In this document: positions 41,959 through 53,525 of the stretch, in pieces
Layout: every line of letters begins with the position of its first letter
Position numbering within the stretch: the first letter of the stretch is position 1
DNA from: Bacillota bacterium
Lineage (GTDB): Bacteria; Bacillota_I; Bacilli_A; RF39; UBA660
NCBI GenBank assembly: GCA_015059335.1
Contig: SVAP01000001.1
Span: 442,413 to 506,412, forward strand
Direction of reading: 5' to 3'
Length of the DNA: 64,000 nt
Position numbers and translations under genes: made by a program
The notes under the pieces: generated by a model
Databases searched by the model: none
The model's input: only the letters and a program-made list of their open reading frames with translations
Told to the model about the DNA's origin: nothing

Positions 41959-43518
41959 ATGAAGAATAATAGAGGGTTTATTATATCTACAACTTTGTAT
42001 TCAGTATTTGGTATACTATTATTAACAATCTTTTATATTTTATATATACTTGCAAATAATAGAATGACTATGACAACATCAATTAATGATTTAAAGAGTG
42101 AGCTAGAGAAAGTTAGAGACAATTCACCAAACAAACCTGTATTAGCTGATGGTATGATACCAGTAGTATATAGTGATTCAAATAACACTTGGAAAGTTGC
42201 TGATAAAACATCAAATTGGTACAATTACGATGAATTAAAATGGGCAAATGCAGTAACAGTAACAAGTGGGAGTAGAAGTGAATATTTAGAAGCTACACCT
42301 GGAACAGAAATATCAATGGATGATATAACAACAATGTGGGTATGGATACCAAGATATAAATACAAAAGATCAAATCGTATAGGTCTTGATTATGAAAATG
42401 AAAATCCTTCACAAATAGATGTAATATTTGAAAATGGTACTGATACTACTGGCGAAGGTTATGAAAAGTACGCTGATATTTACGAAACTGGTCAAGATAT
42501 TGATTATTATTTCACACATCCTGCTTTTACATTCGGTGGTGAAGAACTGACCGGATTTTGGGCAAGTAAATTTGAAATTGGATATCATGAGGCAATGTTT
42601 AAAACAGGATATTATATACCTAACATTCCTTCTGAGTATTTTGATGGTGATGAATATGTAATAAAACCTGATGTTTTTTCATTGTGCTCTGTAGGAGAAG
42701 ATGAAGTTGGTATAGTATACCCAGATTATGACACTAATTACATAAAAACATTATTCAAAGCATCATTAGCTTTTGCAGGTGGAAAAATAAATGGTGATGG
42801 AAGTGTAGTGTTTGAAGGTAATGATAGATATGGATTAACGAGTAATAATGACACTCATTTAATGAAACTATATGATTGGAGTGCGGTTGCATACCTTTCA
42901 AATAGTCAATATGGTAAATCGGCTAATTCTAGTTATTCGGCCAAAAATAAAGAAATATATTTTAATAATAGTACTGCGGCAATAACTGGACGTAGTGCGG
43001 GGGCACCAGCCGGATCATTTACAGTAAATCAATCCTACTGTGAAGATGAATGTAATTCAGCTTTTGATGTCAGTTTGTGGTATGGTTACTATACATATAA
43101 TGACATTCAATACTATGATTCAAATGAATACTATAATATGGGGACCGGTGCTTCAACTACAGGAACAATATATGGTGTTTATGATATGGTAGGTGGATGT
43201 CAAGAGTTTGCAATAAATAGTAATACATTTTCTAATCTTGATCAAAAATATTATGAGAATAACATTTTAATTAAAACATTTGGTATTGCTACATCAGAAA
43301 CATCAAGTTGGTATAATGATTCATATGAAGAAGGTTTCTGTGGAGGTGGTGGGGCAAGAATGACTTATGATTCTGGTAATTCATATGATTCTAGATATGG
43401 GGTTTTTCAACCACCTTGTATTGATGGAGTAAATTATAGTTATGAATACAGTGCAGATTTCGAATGGATTTATGATGCTCCAAATAAAATAGGTGGACAC
43501 GCTGTCCTAATTCCTTAG
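41959..43518 (+). CDS. Pilin-like anchored surface protein with C-terminal lectin/FGE-like region
   Basis: A 519-residue protein. The N-terminus RGFIISTTLYSVFGILLLTIFYI resembles a type IV prepilin leader (Gly-Phe after a short basic start), but the Glu at mature position 5 is missing, so it may simply be a membrane anchor. A coiled stretch follows, then a large Tyr/Asn/Gly-rich region with WVWIPRYKYK, GFWASKFEIG and YGVYDMVGGCQEFA, the last like the GxYDMxGNVWEW motif of formylglycine-generating-enzyme (C-type-lectin-related) folds. It is probably a binding protein on the cell surface. After its stop, its promoter region is repeated. The ATG follows AAGATGGTGATT. Confidence 0.65.
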   Translation: MKNNRGFIISTTLYSVFGILLLTIFYILYILANNRMTMTTSINDLKSELEKVRDNSPNKPVLADGMIPVVYSDSNNTWKVADKTSNWYNYDELKWANAVTVTSGSRSEYLEATPGTEISMDDITTMWVWIPRYKYKRSNRIGLDYENENPSQIDVIFENGTDTTGEGYEKYADIYETGQDIDYYFTHPAFTFGGEELTGFWASKFEIGYHEAMFKTGYYIPNIPSEYFDGDEYVIKPDVFSLCSVGEDEVGIVYPDYDTNYIKTLFKASLAFAGGKINGDGSVVFEGNDRYGLTSNNDTHLMKLYDWSAVAYLSNSQYGKSANSSYSAKNKEIYFNNSTAAITGRSAGAPAGSFTVNQSYCEDECNSAFDVSLWYGYYTYNDIQYYDSNEYYNMGTGASTTGTIYGVYDMVGGCQEFAINSNTFSNLDQKYYENNILIKTFGIATSETSSWYNDSYEEGFCGGGGARMTYDSGNSYDSRYGVFQPPCIDGVNYSYEYSADFEWIYDAPNKIGGHAVLIP

Positions 43519-43705
43519 TGATTTTAATGTAAATAAAAATGATATAATTAGTATGGTAAGATGGTGGTACTCACTCAGCTTATGTAACTTTAAAAATAGC
43601 GACAACAATAAAAGTACTAACAACACATTATATGGACTCATATATAACAAAAATTGAATTTAAAATAAATGGAAATAATTGATTTTATGTCAATTATTTT
43701 ATTTT
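43519..43705. other. Intergenic region with duplicated leader sequence
   Basis: It begins with copies of repeat A (43520-43549) and repeat B (43541-43566), fused at the shared GATATAAT, so it looks like the front of a second pilin-like gene. What follows (43567-43705) has no open frame; it is probably debris from a duplication. Confidence 0.6.
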
Positions 43706-43732
43706 TTAGCACTCATATATTGACAATGCTAA
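43706..43732. promoter_or_regulatory. CIRCE operator 1 (HrcA site)
   Basis: TTAGCACTC-N9-CAATGCTAA: the left half is perfect, the right half has two changes from GAGTGCTAA. It contains the -35 box. Confidence 0.8.
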
Positions 43733-43748
43733 ATCATAGTATTATAAT
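43720..43748 (+). promoter_or_regulatory. Promoter of the hrcA-grpE-dnaK operon
   Basis: TTGACA (43720-43725), 17-base spacer, TATAAT (43743-43748): full consensus, lying between and within two CIRCE sites. Confidence 0.88.
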
Positions 43749-43752
43749 GTAC

Positions 43753-43779
43753 TTATCACTCTCTTATTAAGAGTGCTAG
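43753..43779. promoter_or_regulatory. CIRCE operator 2 (HrcA site)
   Basis: TTATCACTC-N9-GAGTGCTAG: close to the TTAGCACTC-N9-GAGTGCTAA consensus, placed over the expected transcription start, just before the hrcA ribosome-binding site. Confidence 0.92.
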
Positions 43780-43789
43780 AGGTGATCAA

Positions 43790-44779
43790 ATGTTAGGAGA
43801 AAGAGAAGAACGTGTATTAAGACTTATAGTAGAAGAATACATTAAAAACGCTAAACCTGTTGGTTCTTCATCTATATGTGAAATATTAAATTGTTCTAGT
43901 GCAACAATAAGAAATGAAATGGCTGAACTAGAAGATTTAGGTTATTTAGAAAAAACACATATTTCATCTGGTAGAATTCCTAGTGAAAAAGGATATCGAT
44001 ATTATGTAGATAATTTAATGAAACCTAAAAACATGACTGGTGAAGAAATGTTAAAACTTCAACAAGTATTTCATAATAGTTCATTGCAAATTAGTGATGC
44101 AATTAGTAAGAGTCTAGAAATAATTTCAGAGATGACTAATTATACATCTGTTATTCTAGGTAGTGCGTCAAAAGAAAACAAATTAAAACAAATAGAGATG
44201 TTACCATTAGAAAATAATAGATTAATTGCGATAGTTGTAACTGATAAAGGACATGTAGAGCATAAAGATTTAATAATTGAAGAAAGTATTTCGATTGATG
44301 AAGTCAAAAAAACTACTGAAATTATCAATAAAATATTAGTTAATACACCAATTGATGAGGTTAGTGAAAAACTTGAATTTGAAATTAAACCTGTAATTGG
44401 TAAATATGTTAAACAACATGAAGCTTTATATAATGCATTCTATAATGTATTTACAGATTTTGCTAATAGACATAATACTCAATTTGTTGGTAAAACTAAT
44501 ATTCTAAAACAACCCGAGTTTGATAATGTTGATAAAATCAAAAGATTAATCTCTAAATTAGAAGATAAATCACTAATAAACAATATCAAGGCTAATGAAG
44601 AAGGTATCAATATTTACATTGGTTCAGAAAATGAATTTGATGAAGATGTTACAATAATAAAAAGTAAATACAACATAGATGGTGAAGAAGGAACAATAGC
44701 AATTGTAGGACCTAAACGTATGGAGTATGATAAAGTAGTTAGTTTATTAGAATATATTAATTCTAATATTAATGAATAG
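43790..44779 (+). CDS. hrcA: Heat-inducible transcription repressor HrcA
   Basis: A 329-residue repressor with the N-terminal winged helix (VLRLIVEEYIKNAKPVGS, SSATIRNEMAELEDLGYL, HISSGRIPSEKGYRYYVD) and a GAF-like dimer domain. It binds CIRCE sites, two of which lie in front of this gene, so it controls its own operon; heat or unfolded protein relieves repression through GroEL. The ATG at 43790 follows AGAGGTGAT. The operon order hrcA-grpE-dnaK is the usual one in Bacillota. It ends 13 bases before grpE. Confidence 0.96.
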   Translation: MLGEREERVLRLIVEEYIKNAKPVGSSSICEILNCSSATIRNEMAELEDLGYLEKTHISSGRIPSEKGYRYYVDNLMKPKNMTGEEMLKLQQVFHNSSLQISDAISKSLEIISEMTNYTSVILGSASKENKLKQIEMLPLENNRLIAIVVTDKGHVEHKDLIIEESISIDEVKKTTEIINKILVNTPIDEVSEKLEFEIKPVIGKYVKQHEALYNAFYNVFTDFANRHNTQFVGKTNILKQPEFDNVDKIKRLISKLEDKSLINNIKANEEGINIYIGSENEFDEDVTIIKSKYNIDGEEGTIAIVGPKRMEYDKVVSLLEYINSNINE

Positions 44780-44792
44780 TATGGAGGACACA

Positions 44793-47181
<2,389 letters not shown>

Positions 47182-47189
47182 TTAAATAG

Positions 47190-47224
47190 ATAAGCAATAC
47201 CCTTTATGGGTATTGCGCTATTTA
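47190..47224 (+). terminator. Hairpin after dnaK
   Basis: Nine-base GC-rich perfect stem GCAATACCC/GGGTATTGC with a TTTAT loop. The T tract is weak (GCTATTTATAT). Confidence 0.75.
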
Positions 47225-47300
47225 TATGTAAATAACTAGTTACAAGAATTTTTTTCTAATTCAAATAAAATTAAAAATTATACTGAAAGGATTGTATAAA

Positions 47301-48153
47301 ATGAGAGATGTGATTACAACAGAAATGATTGTTAAAGAAACAAAAATTAGAGTAATGCGAGTAGGAAATATTAATTATATTTCATTGACAGATTTAGCAA
47401 AATATCAAAATTCCAGTGATCCATCTTTTACAGTTAAAAATTGGTTAAGAAGAATTACTACAATCGATTACATTGGTTTATGAGAACAAATTCATAACTC
47501 AAATTTTAATTTGGTCGAATTCGACCAAATTAAAACTAAGTATGGTAAAAATTCTTTTGCAATGTCACCAACACAATGGATTAAGAGAACTAACTCAATA
47601 GGGTTTGTTTCAAAAGGCGGTAGATATAGCATTTGAATTTGCCAGTTGGCTTTCACCCGAATTTAAACTATATTTAATAACTGAGTTTGAAAGATTAAAA
47701 ATTAACGAGTAGTATCAATATAATCTTGAGTGGAATGCCACTAGACTTTTATCAAAGGTAAATTATTTAATACACACTGATGCAATAAAAAATAATATTG
47801 TTCCAATTTTGACAGAAAAACAGAACAATTTCATATATGCTGAAGAAGCTGATGTATTAAATGTAGCATTGTTTGGAATGACAGCTAAAGAATGGAGAGA
47901 AAAAAATCCAGAATTAGCTAATTCTGGAAATATAAGAGATTATACGGATTTATTACACTTAATTATTTTAAATAATTTAGAAAATATAAATGCCCAATTG
48001 ATCAAAAGTGGTATATCTCAAAAAGAAAGATTAATTACATTAAACCAAACAGCAAAAAGTCAAATAGAATTATTAAAAGGCAATAAAAACATTAAGGAAT
48101 TAGAATATTTAGAAAAAAAGATAAATAATAATAATTTATTAGTGAATGAATAG
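47301..48153 (+). pseudogene. KilA-N domain protein (phage antirepressor-like), inactivated
   Basis: Read through its breaks, this is a full KilA-N protein: NYISLTDLAKYQNS and VKNWLRRITTIDYIGL, then EQIHNSNFNLVEFD, SFAMSPTQWIKRTNSIGFVSKGGRY, then in a new frame IAFEFASWLSPEFKLYLITEFERLK, and the conserved end AEEADVLNVALFGMTAKEWRE. It is broken by TGA at 47481-47483 (probably once Trp), by a frameshift with loss of bases near 47624-47628, and by TAG at 47710-47712. KilA-N proteins bind DNA and occur in phages and mobile elements. The ATG at 47301 follows GAAAGG. It splits dnaK from dnaJ. It carries a 32-nt perfect palindrome. Confidence 0.88.
47504..47535. repeat. 32-nt perfect palindrome inside the KilA-N pseudogene
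   Basis: Sixteen-base arms with no central gap; the core is TTGGTCGAATTCGACCAA. It lies in the segment coding for FNLVEFDQIK. Symmetry ends at 47503 and 47536. Confidence 0.95.
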
Positions 48154-48168
48154 TAATAAGGAGAAAAT

Positions 48169-49971
48169 ATGATTGTTAAGGAAAAGCTAAGAAGTGAGAT
48201 AGATAATAAATATAAATGGAATTTAAATACAATGTATAATAGCGACGAAGCATGGGAAAGTGATTATGAATATATTAAAAATAAACTTACATTAGTAGAT
48301 AATTACAAAAATAATATAACTTCATCTAGTGATACACTATTAGAATTTTTAAAATATTATTTAGATTTAGATAGAATTTATGTAAGACTATATGTTTATA
48401 CTCACTTAAGATATTATGAAGATGTTACTAATGAAAAATATAATGAAATGAAAAATAAAATTGAAATTATAACAAAAGAAATAAATACCACTTTTTCATT
48501 TGTAGATTCAGAACTATTAAAAACCGATTATTCAATTATAAAAAAATATGTAGAAGAAAAAGAAGAATTAAAAGAATATGAATTTTATTTAGAAAAAACA
48601 TATAGATATCAAGAACATACATTAAATGAAAATGAAGAAAAGATGATAGCGTATCTTAACGATTTAAATAATAGATTTAAAAGAACATATCAAGTTATGA
48701 AAAATTCTGAAATAAAATTTGGAACAATAAAAGATGAAAATGGTAAAAAAATAATATTAACTAATGGTAATGTTTCTAAATACCTTATGTCCAATGATAG
48801 AAGTGTAAGAAAAGATGCCTATACAAAACTATATAAAGGTTTTGAAAAGTTGAATGGAACTATATCTTCAAACTTTATAGGTCATTTAAATGTAGATAGT
48901 ATGATTTCTAAAGAAAAGAAATATCATACTACATTAGACAGGTATTTATTCCCAGATAAAATAAATGATACAATTTATAATAATTTAATTAGTGTAGTTA
49001 ATGATAATTTAGATTCATTAAAAAAATACTATAAATTAATTAAAAAAGTATTAGGCGTTAACACTTTACAAGCATATGATACATCTGCACCATTATCTAA
49101 AAATTATGAAAAAGAGTTTTCATATGAAACCGCAGAAAAAATAATATTAGATGGATTAAATATATTAGGTAAAGAATATAATGAAATATTACAAAAAGCA
49201 TTTCAAGAAAGATGGATAGATGTTTATTCAAATAAAGGAAAATTGGATAGTATATATTCGTGGAGCACTTATAAATGTAATCCAGTAGTTTCATTAAATT
49301 ATAAGAATAATTTTGATAGTGTATCTGCCTTAGCGCACGAATTAGGACACGCTGTTCATTCATATTTAGCAGATAGAAATAATCCTTATCATTATGCTGA
49401 CTACAAAATAATTATTGCTGAAGTAGCAAGTCTTACAAATGAAATTTTACTATCACAATATATGATTGAAAATAGTGATAGTAAAGATGAAAAGTTATCA
49501 ATCCTTAACAATTTAATAAATTTATATTCTGCGAACTTTTTTGGTAGTTTAAAAGGAGCAGAATTTGAACGTATAGTTCATGAAAAAAGTGACAACAATG
49601 AACCATTAACTAAAGATATATTAAATAATATATATAATGAATTAATGAATAAATATTCAAGTGGCATTGTTAAAGAACATAAATTACAAAAATATGGGTG
49701 GTCTAGAATTAATCATTTTTATAGTAGTTTTTATTATTACAAATATGCATTTGGTATATGCTGTGCGACATTTGTAGCAAATAAAATATTAACTGGTGAT
49801 AAAGATATTCTAGATAAATATATCAATTTTTTAAAATTAGGAGATTCAATATATCCAATTGATGCACTAAAAGTATTAGGAATTGATATGAATGATAAAA
49901 AAATATTAGAAGAGACTATTAAATTCTTTGATAGTAAAGTATTAGAATTTGAAAATATATATAACAGTTAG
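48169..49971 (+). CDS. pepF: Oligoendopeptidase F (M3 zinc peptidase)
   Basis: A 600-residue cytoplasmic metallopeptidase of family M3B, which cuts peptides of about 7 to 17 residues. It has the N-terminal helical domain (YKWNLNTMYNSDEAWESDYE) and the zinc motif HELGH (His390, Glu391, His394) in ALAHELGHAVHSYLA, with the third ligand region IIAEVASLTNE. Length and motifs are normal. The ATG follows AAGGAGAAAAT. It lies 15 bases after the KilA-N pseudogene and 13 bases before dnaJ, so it may be co-transcribed with dnaJ. Confidence 0.95.
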   Translation: MIVKEKLRSEIDNKYKWNLNTMYNSDEAWESDYEYIKNKLTLVDNYKNNITSSSDTLLEFLKYYLDLDRIYVRLYVYTHLRYYEDVTNEKYNEMKNKIEIITKEINTTFSFVDSELLKTDYSIIKKYVEEKEELKEYEFYLEKTYRYQEHTLNENEEKMIAYLNDLNNRFKRTYQVMKNSEIKFGTIKDENGKKIILTNGNVSKYLMSNDRSVRKDAYTKLYKGFEKLNGTISSNFIGHLNVDSMISKEKKYHTTLDRYLFPDKINDTIYNNLISVVNDNLDSLKKYYKLIKKVLGVNTLQAYDTSAPLSKNYEKEFSYETAEKIILDGLNILGKEYNEILQKAFQERWIDVYSNKGKLDSIYSWSTYKCNPVVSLNYKNNFDSVSALAHELGHAVHSYLADRNNPYHYADYKIIIAEVASLTNEILLSQYMIENSDSKDEKLSILNNLINLYSANFFGSLKGAEFERIVHEKSDNNEPLTKDILNNIYNELMNKYSSGIVKEHKLQKYGWSRINHFYSSFYYYKYAFGICCATFVANKILTGDKDILDKYINFLKLGDSIYPIDALKVLGIDMNDKKILEETIKFFDSKVLEFENIYNS

Positions 49972-49984
49972 GAGGTAAGTCATC

Positions 49985-51112
49985 ATGAATAAAAGAGATT
50001 ATTATGAGATTTTAGGAGTTAGTAAAACAGCTACCGACCAAGAAATAAAAAGTGCCTTTAGAAAACTTGCCAAACAATATCACCCAGATGTTTGTAAAGA
50101 AGCAAATGCTGAAGAAAAATTTAAAGAAGTACAAGAGGCATATGCAGTATTATCAGATCCAAATAAGAGAAAACAATATGACCAATTTGGACATCAAGCA
50201 TTTCAAGGTGGTGCCTCTGGTGGATTTAACGGTGCAGGTTTTGATTTTTCTGATTTTGATTTTTCAGATATATTTGGTGATATATTCGGTGGCGGATTTG
50301 GATTTAACTTTGGTGGTGGAAGAAATACTAGAAGTAGAGCCACTAAAGGTAGAGACCAAATTATGGGTATGGATCTTTCATTTGAAGAAGCAGTATTTGG
50401 TACAACAAAAACTATAAAGATTGATTTAATGGATAACTGTAACGAATGTGATGGTAAAGGTGGTAAAGGTGAAGAAACTTGTGATAGATGTAACGGTAGA
50501 GGAGTAATTGAAGAACAACAACGTACAATTCTAGGCGCATTTATTTCTAAAACAACTTGTCCAAAATGTAATGGATCAGGTAATTCATATAAAGATATTT
50601 GTAACAAATGTAGAGGAAAAGGTAAAATTAAAGTTACAAAAGAATATGATGTTAAAGTGCCAGCTGGTGTAGATACAGGTAATCAACTTAGAATGAGTGG
50701 TAAAGGTGAAACAGGTACCAACGGTGGACCTAACGGAGATTTATATATTGAATTTACTGTAGAATCACACGAGTTATATAAAAGAGATGAAGAAGACATA
50801 TATTTAGAAGTACCAATCACGATTACAGAAGCTATATTAGGTGCCAAAAAAGAAGTTCCAACACTTTATGGAAATATCAATTTAGTAATACCAGCAGGTA
50901 GTCAAAATGGTGATAAACATAGATTACGTGGTAAAGGAATTGATAGTTCAACAACTAGAAGAAAAGGAGATATGTATATTATCCTTAATGTTGTTATACC
51001 AACAAAATTAAATAAAGAACAAAAAAAATTATTAGAACAACTACAAAAAACTGAATTAGATAATAGCGATGAATTTAAAAAGTATAATAAATATTTAAAA
51101 AATAATAAATAA
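49985..51112 (+). CDS. dnaJ: Chaperone DnaJ (Hsp40)
   Basis: A 375-residue type I J-protein. The J domain has HPD at residues 33-35; a Gly/Phe-rich stretch follows (about 75-115, GGFGFNFGGG); then four zinc repeats of the CxxCxGxG kind (CNECDGKG, CDRCNGRG, CPKCNGSG, CNKCRGKG) and the substrate-binding C-terminal domains. It delivers substrates to DnaK and stimulates its ATPase. The start follows TTAGGAGGTAA. Its separation from dnaK by pepF and a pseudogene is unusual; it may be read from a different promoter. Confidence 0.96.
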   Translation: MNKRDYYEILGVSKTATDQEIKSAFRKLAKQYHPDVCKEANAEEKFKEVQEAYAVLSDPNKRKQYDQFGHQAFQGGASGGFNGAGFDFSDFDFSDIFGDIFGGGFGFNFGGGRNTRSRATKGRDQIMGMDLSFEEAVFGTTKTIKIDLMDNCNECDGKGGKGEETCDRCNGRGVIEEQQRTILGAFISKTTCPKCNGSGNSYKDICNKCRGKGKIKVTKEYDVKVPAGVDTGNQLRMSGKGETGTNGGPNGDLYIEFTVESHELYKRDEEDIYLEVPITITEAILGAKKEVPTLYGNINLVIPAGSQNGDKHRLRGKGIDSSTTRRKGDMYIILNVVIPTKLNKEQKKLLEQLQKTELDNSDEFKKYNKYLKNNK

Positions 51113-51124
51113 TAAATAAAATTT

Positions 51125-51156
51125 AAAGTAAGTACACATATGTTCTTACTTTTTTT
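51125..51156 (+). terminator. Terminator after dnaJ
   Basis: Eight-base stem AAAGTAAG/CTTACTTT with further inner pairing, then T7. An extended -10 for priA, TGTTATAAT, lies just behind (TATAAT 51161-51166). Confidence 0.75.
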
Positions 51157-51183
51157 GTGTTATAATTTATATAGGTGATACAT

Positions 51184-53379
51184 ATGGTAGCAGAAATACT
51201 TACAGAAATTGGAATAGAGGAGCTAAATAAAACATTTACATATTTAATACCTAATGAATTAAGAGAAAAAATTCAAGTTGGTATGAGAGTATTAATTCCA
51301 TTTGGTAGACAAAAACTAGAAGGTTTTGTATTAAGTATAAAAGAATATAATGAAAATAATTATGAATATAAACTCAAAAATATTATTGATGTAATTGATG
51401 AATTTCCAGTACTTAATAATGAATTATTAGAACTAGGAAAATATATTAGTGAAAAAACATTATGTACATTAATAAGTGCTTACCAAGTAATGTTACCAAC
51501 CGCATTAAAGGCAAAACAAAAAACAAAAATAAATATTAAAGAGAAAAGTTACATAATTAAAAATAAAACTGATGATGAAATTAATGAATATATTAAAAAT
51601 AATAAAAGAAGCGAAAAACAAAATATATTATTAAATGACTTAGTTAATAAAGAAAAGTTAGAAAAAACAAACTATGATAACGCTGTTGTTAAATCATTAG
51701 AAAAAAAAGAATTAATTAAAATAATAAAAGAAGAAGTTTATAGATTAGATAATAATGTTATTACCGAAAATAAAAAAGTAGTTCTAACTGATAAACAACA
51801 ACAAATAAGCAATGAAATAATTTCAAATTTAAATAGTACTTTAACATATCTATTATATGGTGTGACTGGTAGTGGTAAAACAGAAGTATATATCGAAGTA
51901 ATTAAAGAGGTATTAAAAAATAATAAACAAGCTATAATGCTAGTTCCAGAAATTAGTTTGACACCACAAATGGTAAATAGATTTACTAGTGTATTTGGAA
52001 GTAATATTGCAGTATTACATAGTGGTCTTAGTTTAGGAGAAAAATACGATGAATATAGAAAAATATTAAATGGTGATGTAAAAATTGTAATTGGCGCAAG
52101 AAGTGCCATTTTCGCACCATTTAAAAATATTGGTGTAATAATAATAGATGAGGAACACACATCAAGCTATAAGCAAGACAATCATCCTAGATATAATGCG
52201 ATAGATATCGCTAAAGAAAGAAGTAAAAGTCATAATTGTCCATTAATATTAGGAAGTGCGACACCATCGTTAGAAAGTTATGCACGTGCTAAAAAGGGAG
52301 TATACAAATTATTAGAACTTAAAACGAGAGTAGGTAAAAGTAAACTTCCTAACGTTAATATAATAGATATGAAAGAAGAAATAAAAAGGGGTAATTCAAC
52401 ATTTTCTAGAGATTTAATTAAAGGAATTAAAACAAGATTAGAAAACAATGAACAAATAATTTTACTTTTGAATAGAAGGGGATATTCAACTTTTATTACA
52501 TGTAAAGATTGTGGTTTTACTCATAAATGTCCTAACTGTGATATATCATTAACTTATCATAAAACCAATGGAATGATGAGATGTCATTATTGTGGTTATG
52601 CTGATAGAAAATTAATGGTATGTCCTGATTGTGGTAGTAATGAAATTAAAGATTTAGGTACAGGTACACAAAGAATTGAAGAAGAATTAAATAACATGTT
52701 TCCAAATGCTAGAATAGTTAGAATGGATGTAGATACTACTTCAAAAAAAGGTAGTCATGAAAGAATTATAAATGATTTTAAACAAGAAAAATATGATATA
52801 TTACTTGGTACACAAATGATCGCTAAAGGATTAGATTTTCCAAAAGTCACTCTAGTCGGAGTAATAAATGCAGATACATCATTAAATATTCCTGATTTTA
52901 GAAGTGGTGAAAGAACTTTCCAACTCTTAAGTCAAGTAGCAGGTAGAGCAGGTAGAAATGAGCTTCCAGGTCAAGTTATAATTCAAACATATAATCCTGA
53001 GCATTATAGTATTTATTTGACTAAAACTCATGATTATGAATCATTTTATTTGAAAGAAATGAATATTAGAAAGCAAATGAAGTATCCACCATACTACTTT
53101 ATTACATTAGTGAGAATTCTTTCTAAAGATTTTAAAAAAGGAATGGATGCTAGTAAAAAAATAAAAGATTATTTAACTAAATCATTAGATAAAGATAGTA
53201 TTGTATTAGGTCCAACAACGTCTATAATGTATAAGATAAATAATACATATAGATATCAGTGTATTGTTAAATATAGAAAAGATGATAATTTAAAGAAATC
53301 TCTAAAAAAAATAATTGACCATTATAAAACTGATAAAGAAATCAGCGTTGAGATTGATAATGAACCAAACAAATTATAA
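51184..53379 (+). CDS. priA: Primosomal protein N' (PriA helicase)
   Basis: A 731-residue 3'-5' superfamily 2 helicase that restarts stalled replication. It has the N-terminal DNA-binding domain (TYLIPNELREKIQVGMRVLIPFGRQ), Walker A GVTGSGKTE, the DEAH-type box DEEHTSSYK, eight zinc Cys (CKDCGFTHKCPNC, CHYCGYADRKLMVCPDC) and helicase motifs GTGTQRIEEEL and GTQMIAKGLDFP and QVAGRAGR. It acts upstream of DnaB/DnaD/DnaI, which are also in this window. The ATG at 51184 follows TAGGTGAT; the GTG at 51175 is within that site. It is a single-gene unit. Confidence 0.96.
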   Translation: MVAEILTEIGIEELNKTFTYLIPNELREKIQVGMRVLIPFGRQKLEGFVLSIKEYNENNYEYKLKNIIDVIDEFPVLNNELLELGKYISEKTLCTLISAYQVMLPTALKAKQKTKINIKEKSYIIKNKTDDEINEYIKNNKRSEKQNILLNDLVNKEKLEKTNYDNAVVKSLEKKELIKIIKEEVYRLDNNVITENKKVVLTDKQQQISNEIISNLNSTLTYLLYGVTGSGKTEVYIEVIKEVLKNNKQAIMLVPEISLTPQMVNRFTSVFGSNIAVLHSGLSLGEKYDEYRKILNGDVKIVIGARSAIFAPFKNIGVIIIDEEHTSSYKQDNHPRYNAIDIAKERSKSHNCPLILGSATPSLESYARAKKGVYKLLELKTRVGKSKLPNVNIIDMKEEIKRGNSTFSRDLIKGIKTRLENNEQIILLLNRRGYSTFITCKDCGFTHKCPNCDISLTYHKTNGMMRCHYCGYADRKLMVCPDCGSNEIKDLGTGTQRIEEELNNMFPNARIVRMDVDTTSKKGSHERIINDFKQEKYDILLGTQMIAKGLDFPKVTLVGVINADTSLNIPDFRSGERTFQLLSQVAGRAGRNELPGQVIIQTYNPEHYSIYLTKTHDYESFYLKEMNIRKQMKYPPYYFITLVRILSKDFKKGMDASKKIKDYLTKSLDKDSIVLGPTTSIMYKINNTYRYQCIVKYRKDDNLKKSLKKIIDHYKTDKEISVEIDNEPNKL

Positions 53380-53525
53380 GTAAACTTTGTGTAAAGTATC
53401 GATATATTTTTAAATGTGTTGATAAGAAATATTGATGCATTTTGAGAAATATTAAATATTATTATTAGAGTTGCGAATAATATTTTATAAAAATTATTCA
53501 CAAAAATAATAGAGGAGTGAAAAAA

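Noticed and set aside
41959-43518. Target gene of a diversity-generating retroelement
   Set aside because: The lectin-like C-terminal region suggested it, but there is no reverse transcriptase and no template repeat in the window; the repeats after the gene copy its promoter, not its C-terminal codons.
47481-47483. TGA read as Trp (recoded genome)
   Set aside because: The TGA in the KilA-N gene stands where Trp is expected, but the same gene also has a TAG and a frameshift, and intact genes such as dnaB end in TGA and use TGG for Trp throughout.
53380-53525. DnaA-box or origin-like AT-rich region before the 53526 gene
   Set aside because: No TTATCCACA-type boxes or iterons are seen; it is simply AT-rich like the rest of the window.
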